Source of the DNA: Alphaproteobacteria bacterium
GTDB taxonomy: Bacteria > Pseudomonadota > Alphaproteobacteria > Sphingomonadales > Sphingomonadaceae
DNA: 18,683 bases
Reading direction: 5' to 3'
NCBI GenBank assembly: GCA_005882415.1
Contig: VBAE01000076.1
Span: forward strand, 1-18,683
A program made the translations under genes and the position numbers. Below the pieces are notes generated by a model. It had not been told where the DNA came from and did no database searches. It saw only the letters and a program-made list of their open reading frames with translations. Below, one piece after another: positions 1 through 8,674 of this stretch (the first letter of the stretch is position 1; each line of letters opens with the position of its first letter).

Positions 1-35
1 AAGCCTTCCTGAAGAAGAACAACCCTCCGGACTGA
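1..35 (+). CDS. 3' end of an upstream gene (partial)
   Basis: Frame 3 gives ten residues (AFLKKNNPPD) followed by a TGA stop at 33-35, 31 bases before the ligase start. This is compatible with the tail of a same-strand gene. In many alphaproteobacteria the gene before this ligase type is the ligase-associated exonuclease, but too little sequence is present to identify it. Frame 2 is also open here, so even the reading frame is uncertain. Confidence 0.35.
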   Translation, partial: AFLKKNNPPD

Positions 36-66
36 CCCGAAACGATCCGCGCGCGTTGGAGGGGGA

Positions 67-1665
67 ATGCGCGACTTCTCACAGCTTCTCGACGGCCTCG
101 TCTACACCCGCTCGCGCAACGCCAAGCTGAAGCTGATCGGCGACTATCTGAAGCGCACGCCCGATCCGGACCGGGGCTATGCGCTGGCGGCGCTGACCGG
201 CGAATTGAACCTCGCCGCGGTCAAGCCCGCCGCGATCCGGGCGATCGTCGAGGAACGGGTCGATCCCGCGCTCTTCTACATGAGCTGGGACTATGTCGGC
301 GACATGGCCGAGACGGTGTCGCTGCTCTGGCCCAAAAGGCTCGACCAGCCCGCCGAGATCGACGACGGCGCGCTTCGAATCGCCAAGGTGGTCGAGCTTC
401 TTCAGGGCCTCGGCCGCTCCGAGGCGCCGGCGGCGCTGGCGCGGATGCTCGACCATCTCGACGCCAGCGGCCGCTATGCTTTGCTCAAGCTGGCGACCGG
501 CGAGCTTCGAATCGGGGTTTCCGCCCGCCTCGCCAAGACCGCGCTCGCCGAAGCCTTCGGAGTCGACGTCGATGCGGTGGAGGAGGTGTGGCACGGCATC
601 GGGCCGCCTTATCTGCCCCTGTTCGACTGGGCGGAGGGGCGGGGCGAGCGGCCGACCTCGGACGATGTGCCCGTCTTCCGCCCGTTCATGCTCGCCCACC
701 CGCTCGACGAGGCGCGGCTGTCGATGGACGACTATGCCGCCGAGTGGAAATGGGACGGGATCCGCGTCCAGATCGTCCATGTCGCCGGCCAGACCCGCGT
801 CTACAGCCGCGCCGGCGACGACATCAGCCGGAGCTTTCCCGAGATCGCCGAGAGCTTCGCCGCGGACGGGGTCGTCGACGGCGAGCTTCTGGTCAAAGGG
901 GAGGCGCAGGGCGCGGACGCTCATGGCGGCGCCGCGGCCAGCTTCAACGCGCTCCAGCAGCGCCTCGGGCGAAAGCTCGTCTCGCCGAAGATGCTTCGCG
1001 AATATCCCGCCTTCGTCCGGCTCTACGACATATTGATCGACGGGAAGGAGGATTTGCGGGCGCTCACATGGACCGAGCGGCGGGCGCGGCTCGAGGCGTT
1101 CGTGCCCAGGCTCGACCCGCACCGCTTCGACCTCTCCGCCCTCATTGAGGCAGAGAGTTTCGAGGCGCTGGAGGAGATTCGCGCCGGCGCCCGCGACGCC
1201 TCCATTGAAGGGGTGATGCTGAAGCGGCGCGACAGCCCCTACGTCCCCGGGCGCCGCACCGGCCTCTGGTACAAATGGAAGCGCGACCCGCTCGTCGCCG
1301 ATTGCGTGCTGATGTACGCCCAGCGCGGAAGCGGCAAACGCTCATCCTATTATTCCGATTTCACCTTCGGCTGCTGGACGGAGGAGGGGGAGCTGCTTCC
1401 GGTCGGCAAGGCCTATTTCGGCTTCACCGACGAGGAGCTCGCCTGGCTCGACCGCTTCGTCCGCAACAACACGGTGCAACGCTTCGGCCCGGTCCGCGAA
1501 GTGGCTCGGACCCTAGTGCTGGAGGTGGCGTTCGATTCCATCCACCTCAGCAAGCGCCACAAGTCGGGGCTGGCGATGCGATTTCCGAGGATTTCGCGAA
1601 TCCGGACCGACAAGCCGGCGGCGGAGGCCGACACGGTGGAAGGCCTGAAGCGGCTGGCTACTTAG
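67..1665 (+). CDS. ATP-dependent DNA ligase (bacterial, ligase-associated cluster type)
   Basis: Seals nicks in duplex DNA through an enzyme-AMP intermediate, probably in repair. The protein has 532 residues. An N-terminal helical DNA-binding domain (about 1-200) precedes the adenylation domain, which carries motif I KWDGIR with the AMP-accepting Lys228, a VDGELL motif near 270, motif IV EGVMLKR at 381-387 and motif V LWYKWKRD at 400-407. A C-terminal OB fold covers about 410-530. There is no attached polymerase or phosphoesterase domain, so it is not a full LigD. It resembles the ligase found beside an exonuclease, a DEXH helicase and the phosphoesterase PdeM in a DNA-damage cluster; the helicase and PdeM are not downstream here. 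The ATG at 67 follows a strong GGAGG (58-62). The gene ends at an inverted repeat facing the convergent eipA gene. Confidence 0.93.
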   Translation: MRDFSQLLDGLVYTRSRNAKLKLIGDYLKRTPDPDRGYALAALTGELNLAAVKPAAIRAIVEERVDPALFYMSWDYVGDMAETVSLLWPKRLDQPAEIDDGALRIAKVVELLQGLGRSEAPAALARMLDHLDASGRYALLKLATGELRIGVSARLAKTALAEAFGVDVDAVEEVWHGIGPPYLPLFDWAEGRGERPTSDDVPVFRPFMLAHPLDEARLSMDDYAAEWKWDGIRVQIVHVAGQTRVYSRAGDDISRSFPEIAESFAADGVVDGELLVKGEAQGADAHGGAAASFNALQQRLGRKLVSPKMLREYPAFVRLYDILIDGKEDLRALTWTERRARLEAFVPRLDPHRFDLSALIEAESFEALEEIRAGARDASIEGVMLKRRDSPYVPGRRTGLWYKWKRDPLVADCVLMYAQRGSGKRSSYYSDFTFGCWTEEGELLPVGKAYFGFTDEELAWLDRFVRNNTVQRFGPVREVARTLVLEVAFDSIHLSKRHKSGLAMRFPRISRIRTDKPAAEADTVEGLKRLAT

Positions 1666-1667
1666 CT

Positions 1668-1746
1668 CGTCATTGCGAGCGTAGCGAAGCAATCCAGTAC
1701 GGCCTCGGACTCAGCACTGGATTGCTTCGCTTCGCTCGCAATGACG
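1668..1746. repeat. Long inverted repeat, REP-like, likely bidirectional terminator
   Basis: Two 31-base arms, 1668-1698 and 1716-1746, are reverse complements with a single mismatch and flank a 17-base loop. The core (GCGAGCGTAGCGAAGCAATC and its complement) is a palindromic intergenic repeat I recognise from many alphaproteobacterial genomes. It lies three bases past the ligase stop and twelve bases before the stop of the convergent eipA gene. The transcribed hairpin could therefore end transcription or protect 3' ends from both sides. No U-tract follows either arm, so a classical intrinsic terminator is not shown. Confidence 0.85.
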
Positions 1747-1757
1747 GAGCAGGCCTC

Positions 1758-2516
1758 CTAAAACGGCAGCCAGCGGTTCTTTTCGCTGAAGCGCATGTAG
1801 CCGGCGTTGACGCCGAGGCGGGCGCCGACGCCGAGGCGGACTGGGATGAGGACGATGTCGCCGCGGCGCATGTAGCTCGCGGTGAAGCCGCCGACGACAT
1901 AGGCATTGCCTTCCGCGGCCGGGTAGCGGCGGAACAGGCGTTGGCTGTCGTAGAGGTTGTAGACGAGGACGAAGACCTTGTTGGCGTCCGCGCCGAAATC
2001 GAAACCGAGCGACGGGCCGGTCCAGTAGACCGGGCGGTCGCCCTCGACCTGGTGGTGGAGCGTGCCCGAACCGTAGCGCACGCCCACCGCGAACGCGCCG
2101 CCCGCCTCGCGGCCGGTGATGTAGGCGCTGGGCTCGCCCTGCTCCCTGAGCAGCTTGGCGATGAGGTCGCCGAGGCCCGCCGCGCCCTTGCCGAACACGC
2201 CTTCGGCCGCCGAGAACACGTCCTCGCGCGGCACCGATCCGCCGGCGCTGGCCATATTGGCGCGGCTGCTTGCGGAGCCGTCGCCGATCGGAGTCTGCTG
2301 GGGTGCCGGCGCGGCCCGGTCGACATCGCCCGACTGGGGCCCGGCATCGACCGGCTGATATTCGTCTTCGGAGGCCTGCGGTCCGGGCGCGGCCGGCTGC
2401 TGGGCGCCCGCGGTCTGCCAGCCACTATCCTGCGTCTGCTGCGCCGCCGCCGGAGCGAAAGCCAGTGCAGCCAGCCCTGCGGCGGCCGCGATCTTCAGCG
2501 CGTTGAATTTCAGCAT
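1758..2516 (-). CDS. eipA: EipA/DUF1134 family periplasmic envelope protein
   Basis: A 252-residue exported protein. Residues 1-25 form a signal peptide (basic N-terminus, hydrophobic Ala/Leu core, cleavage expected after Ala25 in APAAA|QQ). A Gln/Pro/Ala-rich linker runs to about residue 95. The rest is the conserved DUF1134 domain, rich in Gly and aromatic residues, which in Brucella EipA folds as a small beta-barrel in the periplasm and supports cell-envelope integrity. The ATG at 2516 is preceded on the minus strand by a purine-rich GGGGGAG (2523-2529). It is convergent with the DNA ligase and appears monocistronic. EipA genes elsewhere are reported as CtrA-regulated, but I could not find a complete CtrA box upstream. 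Family assignment is by overall similarity from memory; the exact role in this organism is inferred. Confidence 0.85.
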   Translation of the reverse strand: MLKFNALKIAAAAGLAALAFAPAAAQQTQDSGWQTAGAQQPAAPGPQASEDEYQPVDAGPQSGDVDRAAPAPQQTPIGDGSASSRANMASAGGSVPREDVFSAAEGVFGKGAAGLGDLIAKLLREQGEPSAYITGREAGGAFAVGVRYGSGTLHHQVEGDRPVYWTGPSLGFDFGADANKVFVLVYNLYDSQRLFRRYPAAEGNAYVVGGFTASYMRRGDIVLIPVRLGVGARLGVNAGYMRFSEKNRWLPF

Positions 2517-2643
2517 GGCGATACTCCCCCGTTTACTGGCCCACCCACAAGGGCTTGTATGATTAATCCTCCGCCGCCTTTCGCTGCAATGAACGGGCGA
2601 CGAGCCGAGTCGTTATCGCGGCGGAATGGTGGCGAGAGGCCGG

Positions 2644-2672
2644 TTGAACCTGCGAAAGGCCCCCGCTATAGC
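2644..2672 (+). promoter_or_regulatory. Promoter of tRNA-Ser
   Basis: A -35 hexamer TTGAAC (2644-2649), a 17-base spacer and a -10 hexamer TATAGC (2667-2672) precede the tRNA. The implied start lies about ten bases upstream of its 5' end. The -10 runs straight into CCCCGC, a GC-rich discriminator of the kind seen at stringently controlled stable-RNA promoters. Confidence 0.65.
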
Positions 2673-2689
2673 CCCGCTTCGGCGCATCC

Positions 2690-2782
2690 GGAGACGTGGG
2701 TGAGTGGCTGAAACCAGCGGTTTGCTAAACCGCCGTAGGGGGATTACTCCTACCGAGGGTTCGAATCCCTCCGTCTCCGCCA
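2690..2782 (+). tRNA. tRNA-Ser(GCT)
   Basis: Reads AGC and AGU codons. The acceptor stem GGAGACG pairs with CGTCTCC (2772-2778), followed by discriminator G2779 and an encoded CCA (2780-2782). The anticodon stem GCGGT/ACCGC encloses the loop TTGCTAA, with anticodon GCT at 2724-2726. A long variable arm with a GTAGG/CCTAC stem marks a class II serine tRNA, and the T arm GAGGG-TTCGAAT-CCCTC is perfect. Confidence 0.97.
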
Positions 2783-2959
2783 CTTCCAGACATTCCTGAC
2801 ACTCCAAATCCGCGTGGCCTCGCGGCCCGTTCGTGCGTCCTTTTGCGTCCGGACTGCCGGCTTTGGCCCGCACTCAACTCGTCGTAAATATATTTCGGTT
2901 CACCGCTAGACGGGGTGCCGGGGATGCGTCATGAATGAGGCTTCCTCGAAAGGCGTCGC

Positions 2960-5900
2960 ATGCGTGGCTGGCTCGCTCGGGTTGCGGTGGTTTTGCTGCT
3001 TCTGGCGCCCTTGGGAGCGTCGGCACTCACGCCTCCGCAGGTGGTGGATGCGACGCCCGGCCTCGAAGGCAGGGTCATCACCCGCTTCACCCTTCGCTTT
3101 TCAGAGCCGATCGCTTCCCTGGGCGGCGACGGCGGCGATGCGATTACCATGGATTGCGGCACGCCCGGCGAGGGACGGTGGGTCGACCCTACCACCTTCG
3201 TTTGGGAATTCGCCAAGGGGCTCCCGGGCGGGACGATCTGCAAGGCGGAGCTGGTCCCGGGGCTGAAGGCCGTCTCCGGCCGCCCCGTCACGGGGACGCG
3301 CAGCTTCACCATCGACAGCGGCGGGCCGTTCGCGGTCGCCGTCGTCCCCTATGACGGCAAGGACAATATCGACGAGGACCAGGCGTTCATCGTAGGCGCC
3401 AACAGCGAGGTCGACCGCGCCTCGGTCGCGGCCGGCGCTTATTGCGCGGTGGACGGGATCGGCGAGCGGATCGCGATCGACCTGATCTCGCCGCGCGCGG
3501 TCGAGATGGTGCTCGACGCCATGTCCTATTGGGACCGGCAGGGGCTGCTCTCCGCTTTGGGGATCCAGGGCGACATGCCGGAAGGGAAGGCCGAACGCGC
3601 GGCCGTGCTGTCCAGCGTCGTCGGCGTCAAATGCCGCCGTCCGCTTCCGCCGGGCAAGGACGTGTCGCTGGTCTGGGGCGCTTCGATCCGATCCCCGTCC
3701 GGGCGGCTGGCGGCGGTCGACCACCGCTTCGACTTCACCGTGCGGGACGAGTTCAGCGCGCGCATCTCCTGCTCGCGGGTCAACGCCCAGTCCGGTTGCA
3801 ACCCGATCGAGCCGGTAAAATTGATCTTCACCGCGCCGGTGCCGCGCAAGGCCGCGCTCGCCGCCCGGCTCGATGTCGGCGGCGGCAGGCTCCTCGCGCC
3901 GCTCGACGAGGGGCACGACCCGACCCTGTCCGAAGTCCAGTTCATGCCGTTACTGCCGCCGGGCATTACCGCGCACCTCATCCTGCCGGAAGGCTTGACC
4001 GACGAGGGCGGGCGGCCGCTCGCCAATGTCCGCCGATTCCCGCTCGACGTCTTCATTTCCGAGCCGCCGCCGCTGGTGAAGTTCGCCGCGCCCTTCGGAA
4101 TCCTCGAGGCGAAGGAGGGCGGGGTGCTCCCCGTCACCGTCCGCGGAGTCGAGGCGTCGCTCAACCAGGGGACGAAGGCGATCGGCGGTGCCGCGGCGCG
4201 GATCGACGGGGACGATTTCGCCATCGCCCAGTGGATCCGGAAGGTCGCGGCGGCGCAGCGGGACGATATCCGTGAGGAGGGGCCGAAGGACCATAAGCGC
4301 AGCGTCAATCACACCGGCGACAAGCCCTTGCTCGACGGCAAGGCGGGGCCGGTGCAGCGGATGCAGCTCGCGCTTCCGGGCAAGGGCAAGCAGTTCGAAG
4401 TGATCGGGATGCCGCTGTCGAAGCCCGGCTTCTATGTGGTCGAGCTGGCGAGCCCGATCCTCGGCAGGGCGCTGATGGGGCGGCCGGCGACGCGCTACGT
4501 CAACGCCGCAGCCCTGGTCACCAATCTCTCGGTGCACTTCAAATGGGGGCGGAGCGGCTCGCTCGCCTGGGTGACCTCGCTCGATGACGGCCAGCCGGTG
4601 CCCGGCGCCTCGGTGAAGATCACCGACAGCTGCACGGGGAATGTGCTCGCGGGCGGCACCACCGACCGCTTCGGGCGTCTCGCGGTGGAAAACGGGCTGC
4701 CAACCCCCTCGTCGGGCGATGGGTGCGAGAATCTGGGCGATTCGTCGCCGCCTCTGATGGTGTCGGCGCGGCTGGGGGGCGACTTTTCCTTCGCCCTCAC
4801 CAGCTGGAACGAGGGCATCCAGCCTTATGATTTCAGCCTCGAATATGGCTGGAACGAGACCGAGCCGGTCTTCCACACCATCCTCGACCGGACGCTTCTG
4901 CGCGCGGGCGAGACGGTGCATATGAAGCATGTCTACAGGGTGCCGACGGCGGCGGGCTTCCGCTCGGGCGGGGCTCTGGAGGGGAGCCTGATCCTCTCGC
5001 ATCGCGGCTCCGACACGAGCTATGAGCTTCCGCTGAGCCTCGGCGCCGACGGCATCGGCGAGGCGGAATGGAGCGCCCCCAAGGACGCCCCCCAGGGCGA
5101 TTACGACATCCGCTACAAGGTCGGCGAGAACACGCACTACACCAACAGCTCGTTCCGGCTGGATGAGTACAGGCTGCCGACGATGCGGGCGAGCGTGGTC
5201 GGGCCCAAGACCCGGACCGCGCGGCCGAAGGCGCTCCCGCTCGACCTCTATGTCGGCTTCCTGTCCGGCGGCGGAGCGGCGGGCGCGCCGGTCAAGCTCC
5301 GGACCGCCTACCAGCCGCTCTACGACCATCCCGACGGCTATGAAGGCTGGACCTTCGGCGGGAGCCCGGTGCGCGAGGGCACGGCCGCGCTCGACGAGGA
5401 GCAGGACGAGCTTGGGGGGCCGGAAATGCCGGGGGTCTCGACGACTCCGCTGGTGCTCGGCGGCGGCGGGGCGCTTCGCCATGCGCTGGAGGTGCCGGAG
5501 CTCAGCCAGTCGGCGCGGCTGACGGTGGAAATGGATTATGAGGACGCCAATGGCGAGACCCTGACCGCGTCGACCAACATCCCGCTCTACGCCTCCGCGG
5601 TTCGGCTCGGGATCAGGACCGACGAGCATCAGCAGAGCTCGAAGGCGATGCGTCTCCAGGTCGCGGCCCTCGGGCTCGACGATGCCGTGATCGCCGGCCA
5701 GCCGGTCGAGATCGCCGTCTACACCCGCGAGATCATCTCGATGCGGCGGCGGCTGATCGGGGGCTTCTACGCCTTCGACAACAGCGCCAAGGTGACGAAA
5801 TTGGACGCCCATTGTTCGGCGGTGACCGACGCGCGCGGGGTCGGCGAGTGCATCCTGGCGCCGGGCGTGTCGGGCGAGGTGATCGTCGTCGCGACGACGC

Positions 5901-8674
5901 GGGACGCGGAGGGCAATGAGGCGCGGGCGGTGACCTCGACCTACATTTCCGGCGACGACGAATGGTGGTTCGGCGGCGACAATGGCGACCGCATGGACCT
6001 TATCGCCAACGCCAGGGAATATCATGTCGGCGAGACGGCGCGGCTGCAGGTGCGGATGCCGTTCCGCGAGGCGACGGCGCTCGTCACGGTGGAGCGCGAG
6101 GGCGTGCTCTCCTCTTTCGTCACCACCCTCTCGGGCAGGGACCCGGTGGTCGAGGTGCCGATGGCGGGGAATTACGGGCCCGACGTCTATGTCTCGGTGA
6201 TGGCGGTAAGGGGGCGGGTCGCGGGCTGGCGACTGTGGCTTTCGGAATTCGCGAAGAAGTGGAAGCTCCCCTTCTTCGGCGATCCGGGGCGGCCGACCTC
6301 GCTCGTCGACCTCGCCAAGCCCGCTTACCGGATCGGCATGACCAAGCTGAAGGTCGGCTGGGAGGCGAACGAACTCAAGGTCGCGGTGAAGCCCGACCAT
6401 GAGCGCTACCATGTCCGCGACCAGGCGCAGGTGGCGGTCGAGGTGAAGGGCTTCGACGGCAAGGCGCCCGAGTCCGCGGAGATCGCCTTTGCCGCGGTCG
6501 ACGAGGCCTTGCTCATCCTTTCGCCCAACGACAGCTGGGATGTGCTGGACGCGATGATGGGCGAGCGGCCGCTTTCGGTCCTCACCTCCACCGCGCAGAT
6601 GCAGGTGGTCGGGAAGCGCCATTATGGGCGCAAGGCGCTCGCGGCCGGCGGCGGCGGGGGCGGGGATCTTTCGGCTTTGACGCGTGCGGATTTCCGGCCG
6701 CTGCTGCTGTGGAAGGGCCGGGTGAAGCTGGACGCCGAAGGGCGGGCGACGGTCACCGTCCCGCTCGCCGATTCGCTCTCCTCCTACAAGCTTGTCGCGA
6801 TCGCCACCGCGGGGGACGACAAGTTCGGCACCGGCAGCGCGACGATCCGGACGGTACAGGATCTGAGCCTGTTCTCGGGCGTGCCGCCGCTGGTCCGCAC
6901 CGGCGACCGGTTCGACGCCATCTTCACCCTGCGCAACAGCACCGAGCGGCCGATCAAGGTCACCGCGACGGCGACCCTCTCCCCCGCGGTCACGGCGCTC
7001 CCGCCGCTGACCGTAACCGTCCCCGCGGGTGGGGCGGTGCCGGTGACATGGCCGGTCAATGTGCCTGAGGGCATCGACAAGCTCGAATGGACGGTCAACG
7101 CCCGCTCCAAGGACGGGACGAGCTCGGACAGCGTCCGGATCGAGCAGCAGGTGGTGCCGGCGATCCCCGAGGAGATCTGGGCCGCGGCCTTCTTCCGGGC
7201 GACCGATGGGATGCGTTTCCCGGTCGCCTCGCCAGCCGGTGCGCTGCCGGGTCGCGGCGGGGTCGAGCTTGCCCTCACCTCTTCGCCGGCGCCGTCGCTG
7301 GCCGGGGTGCGGGCGTACATGCAAGCCTACCCCTATGGCTGCTTCGAGCAGCGCCTGTCCAAGGCGATCGCGCTCGACGATACTGCCGCTTGGACCGCGC
7401 AGATGGCGGACCTTCCGGCCTATGTCGCGCCCAACGGACTGCTCCGCTACTGGCCCGGCGAGAATATGCCCGGCTCGATCGCGCTCACCGCTTATGCGCT
7501 TTCGGTGACCGCCGAGGCCGGCCTCCCCTGGCCGGAAGAGGCGAAGGCTAAGCTGCTCGACGCGATGCGCTCGGTGGTGGACGGACGGCTCGGCGAGGAA
7601 GGCGATGCGCCGTCCGATGCGCGGCTGCTGAGGCTCTCCGCACTGGCGGCGCTGGCCCGCAACGGAGCGGCGACCCAGGCCATGCTCGGCCAGGCCGCGG
7701 TGCCGCTGCGCGACATGCCGACCGCGACCCTGGCCGACTGGCTGGTGACGATCGACAAGGTCCGCGGAGTCAACCCGAAGGCCCGCGAGGCGGCCGAACA
7801 GGCGCTGCGCGGACGCATCGTCTATGAAGGCACCCGCCTCGACCTGACCGACGGCGGGGTTGCGCCCTGGTGGATGATGGTCAGCGGCGACGAGATGAGC
7901 CTCAAGGCCCTTCTCGCGGTGATCGGCCGCCCCGGCTGGGACCAGGACGCGCCGAAGATGATGATCGGCGTCGCGCTCCGCCAAAGCCGCGGCCATTGGG
8001 ACACGACTCCGTCCAATGCCTGGGGCACGCTCGCCGTCCGCCGCTTCGCCGCCGCTTATCCCGGCAGCCCGACCGGCTTCGCCAACGTCCAGCTCGGGAC
8101 GCAGACGCTCCGCGCGAACTGGCCGGCGGAGGGCCTGACACGCTTCCCGCTTCCGCCCGCGCCGTCGCCGCTGATCTTCTCGCATAGCGGCGGGGCGGCC
8201 TCGCCCTGGGCTTTGGTTTCGATCCGGGCGGCGGTGCCGCTCACCGCCCCCGCCTTCGCCGGCTACAAGATCGAGAAGGAAGTGACCTTCCTGCAGCGGA
8301 AGAGCCCCGACAAGGTGAGCCGCGGGGACGTGATCAAGGTGCGGATCACCATCGACGCGCCGGTCGACCGGACCTGGGTGGTGGTCGACGATCCGCTCCC
8401 CGCCGGCGCCTCGATCGTCAGCGGCGGCGGCCAGTCGGCCCTGTTCGCCGCGCAGGCGGAGGGCGGCAATAGCTGGCCGAGCTATATCGAGCGGGGCCAG
8501 GGCGCCTGGCGCGGCTATTTCGGCTGGATGCCGAGCGGCCGGACCAGCGTCGAATATGCGGCGCGGATCAACAGTGCCGGCCTGTTCCAGCTCCCGCCGA
8601 CCCGGGTCGAGGCGATGTATTCGCCCGAAATCCACGCGGCGCTCCCCAACCGGCCGCTCGAAGTCCTGCCGTGA
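2960..8674 (+). CDS. Alpha-2-macroglobulin family protein (YfhM-like)
   Basis: A giant periplasmic protein (1904 residues) expected to trap proteases through a reactive thioester. Residues 1-22 form a signal peptide with a hydrophobic core and ASA cleavage site. There is no lipobox cysteine, unlike E. coli YfhM, so it is probably soluble rather than membrane-tethered. Macroglobulin-like beta domains fill the N-terminal two thirds (for example the RAGETVHMKHVYR stretch near 646-658). A glycine run near 1230 precedes the A2M domain starting about 1244. The thioester motif GCFEQ is intact, with Cys1461 and Gln1464. The C-terminus (about 1740-1904) looks like the receptor-binding-like domain. ATG 2960 has GAAAGG at 2948-2953. 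The stop overlaps the pbpC start by four bases, matching the well-known A2M-pbpC pair. The family is about 1,500-2,000 residues long. Confidence 0.95.
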   Translation: MRGWLARVAVVLLLLAPLGASALTPPQVVDATPGLEGRVITRFTLRFSEPIASLGGDGGDAITMDCGTPGEGRWVDPTTFVWEFAKGLPGGTICKAELVPGLKAVSGRPVTGTRSFTIDSGGPFAVAVVPYDGKDNIDEDQAFIVGANSEVDRASVAAGAYCAVDGIGERIAIDLISPRAVEMVLDAMSYWDRQGLLSALGIQGDMPEGKAERAAVLSSVVGVKCRRPLPPGKDVSLVWGASIRSPSGRLAAVDHRFDFTVRDEFSARISCSRVNAQSGCNPIEPVKLIFTAPVPRKAALAARLDVGGGRLLAPLDEGHDPTLSEVQFMPLLPPGITAHLILPEGLTDEGGRPLANVRRFPLDVFISEPPPLVKFAAPFGILEAKEGGVLPVTVRGVEASLNQGTKAIGGAAARIDGDDFAIAQWIRKVAAAQRDDIREEGPKDHKRSVNHTGDKPLLDGKAGPVQRMQLALPGKGKQFEVIGMPLSKPGFYVVELASPILGRALMGRPATRYVNAAALVTNLSVHFKWGRSGSLAWVTSLDDGQPVPGASVKITDSCTGNVLAGGTTDRFGRLAVENGLPTPSSGDGCENLGDSSPPLMVSARLGGDFSFALTSWNEGIQPYDFSLEYGWNETEPVFHTILDRTLLRAGETVHMKHVYRVPTAAGFRSGGALEGSLILSHRGSDTSYELPLSLGADGIGEAEWSAPKDAPQGDYDIRYKVGENTHYTNSSFRLDEYRLPTMRASVVGPKTRTARPKALPLDLYVGFLSGGGAAGAPVKLRTAYQPLYDHPDGYEGWTFGGSPVREGTAALDEEQDELGGPEMPGVSTTPLVLGGGGALRHALEVPELSQSARLTVEMDYEDANGETLTASTNIPLYASAVRLGIRTDEHQQSSKAMRLQVAALGLDDAVIAGQPVEIAVYTREIISMRRRLIGGFYAFDNSAKVTKLDAHCSAVTDARGVGECILAPGVSGEVIVVATTRDAEGNEARAVTSTYISGDDEWWFGGDNGDRMDLIANAREYHVGETARLQVRMPFREATALVTVEREGVLSSFVTTLSGRDPVVEVPMAGNYGPDVYVSVMAVRGRVAGWRLWLSEFAKKWKLPFFGDPGRPTSLVDLAKPAYRIGMTKLKVGWEANELKVAVKPDHERYHVRDQAQVAVEVKGFDGKAPESAEIAFAAVDEALLILSPNDSWDVLDAMMGERPLSVLTSTAQMQVVGKRHYGRKALAAGGGGGGDLSALTRADFRPLLLWKGRVKLDAEGRATVTVPLADSLSSYKLVAIATAGDDKFGTGSATIRTVQDLSLFSGVPPLVRTGDRFDAIFTLRNSTERPIKVTATATLSPAVTALPPLTVTVPAGGAVPVTWPVNVPEGIDKLEWTVNARSKDGTSSDSVRIEQQVVPAIPEEIWAAAFFRATDGMRFPVASPAGALPGRGGVELALTSSPAPSLAGVRAYMQAYPYGCFEQRLSKAIALDDTAAWTAQMADLPAYVAPNGLLRYWPGENMPGSIALTAYALSVTAEAGLPWPEEAKAKLLDAMRSVVDGRLGEEGDAPSDARLLRLSALAALARNGAATQAMLGQAAVPLRDMPTATLADWLVTIDKVRGVNPKAREAAEQALRGRIVYEGTRLDLTDGGVAPWWMMVSGDEMSLKALLAVIGRPGWDQDAPKMMIGVALRQSRGHWDTTPSNAWGTLAVRRFAAAYPGSPTGFANVQLGTQTLRANWPAEGLTRFPLPPAPSPLIFSHSGGAASPWALVSIRAAVPLTAPAFAGYKIEKEVTFLQRKSPDKVSRGDVIKVRITIDAPVDRTWVVVDDPLPAGASIVSGGGQSALFAAQAEGGNSWPSYIERGQGAWRGYFGWMPSGRTSVEYAARINSAGLFQLPPTRVEAMYSPEIHAALPNRPLEVLP

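Noticed and set aside
1275..2711. A 478-residue plus-strand ORF running across the ligase end and eipA
   Set aside because: It contains the peptide typical of a translated repeat (CERSEAIQ...LLRFARNDG) and is antisense to eipA, so it is fortuitous.
2613..2873. An 86-residue minus-strand ORF with TEGFEPSVGVIPL
   Set aside because: It is the translation of the antisense strand of tRNA-Ser, a familiar annotation artefact.
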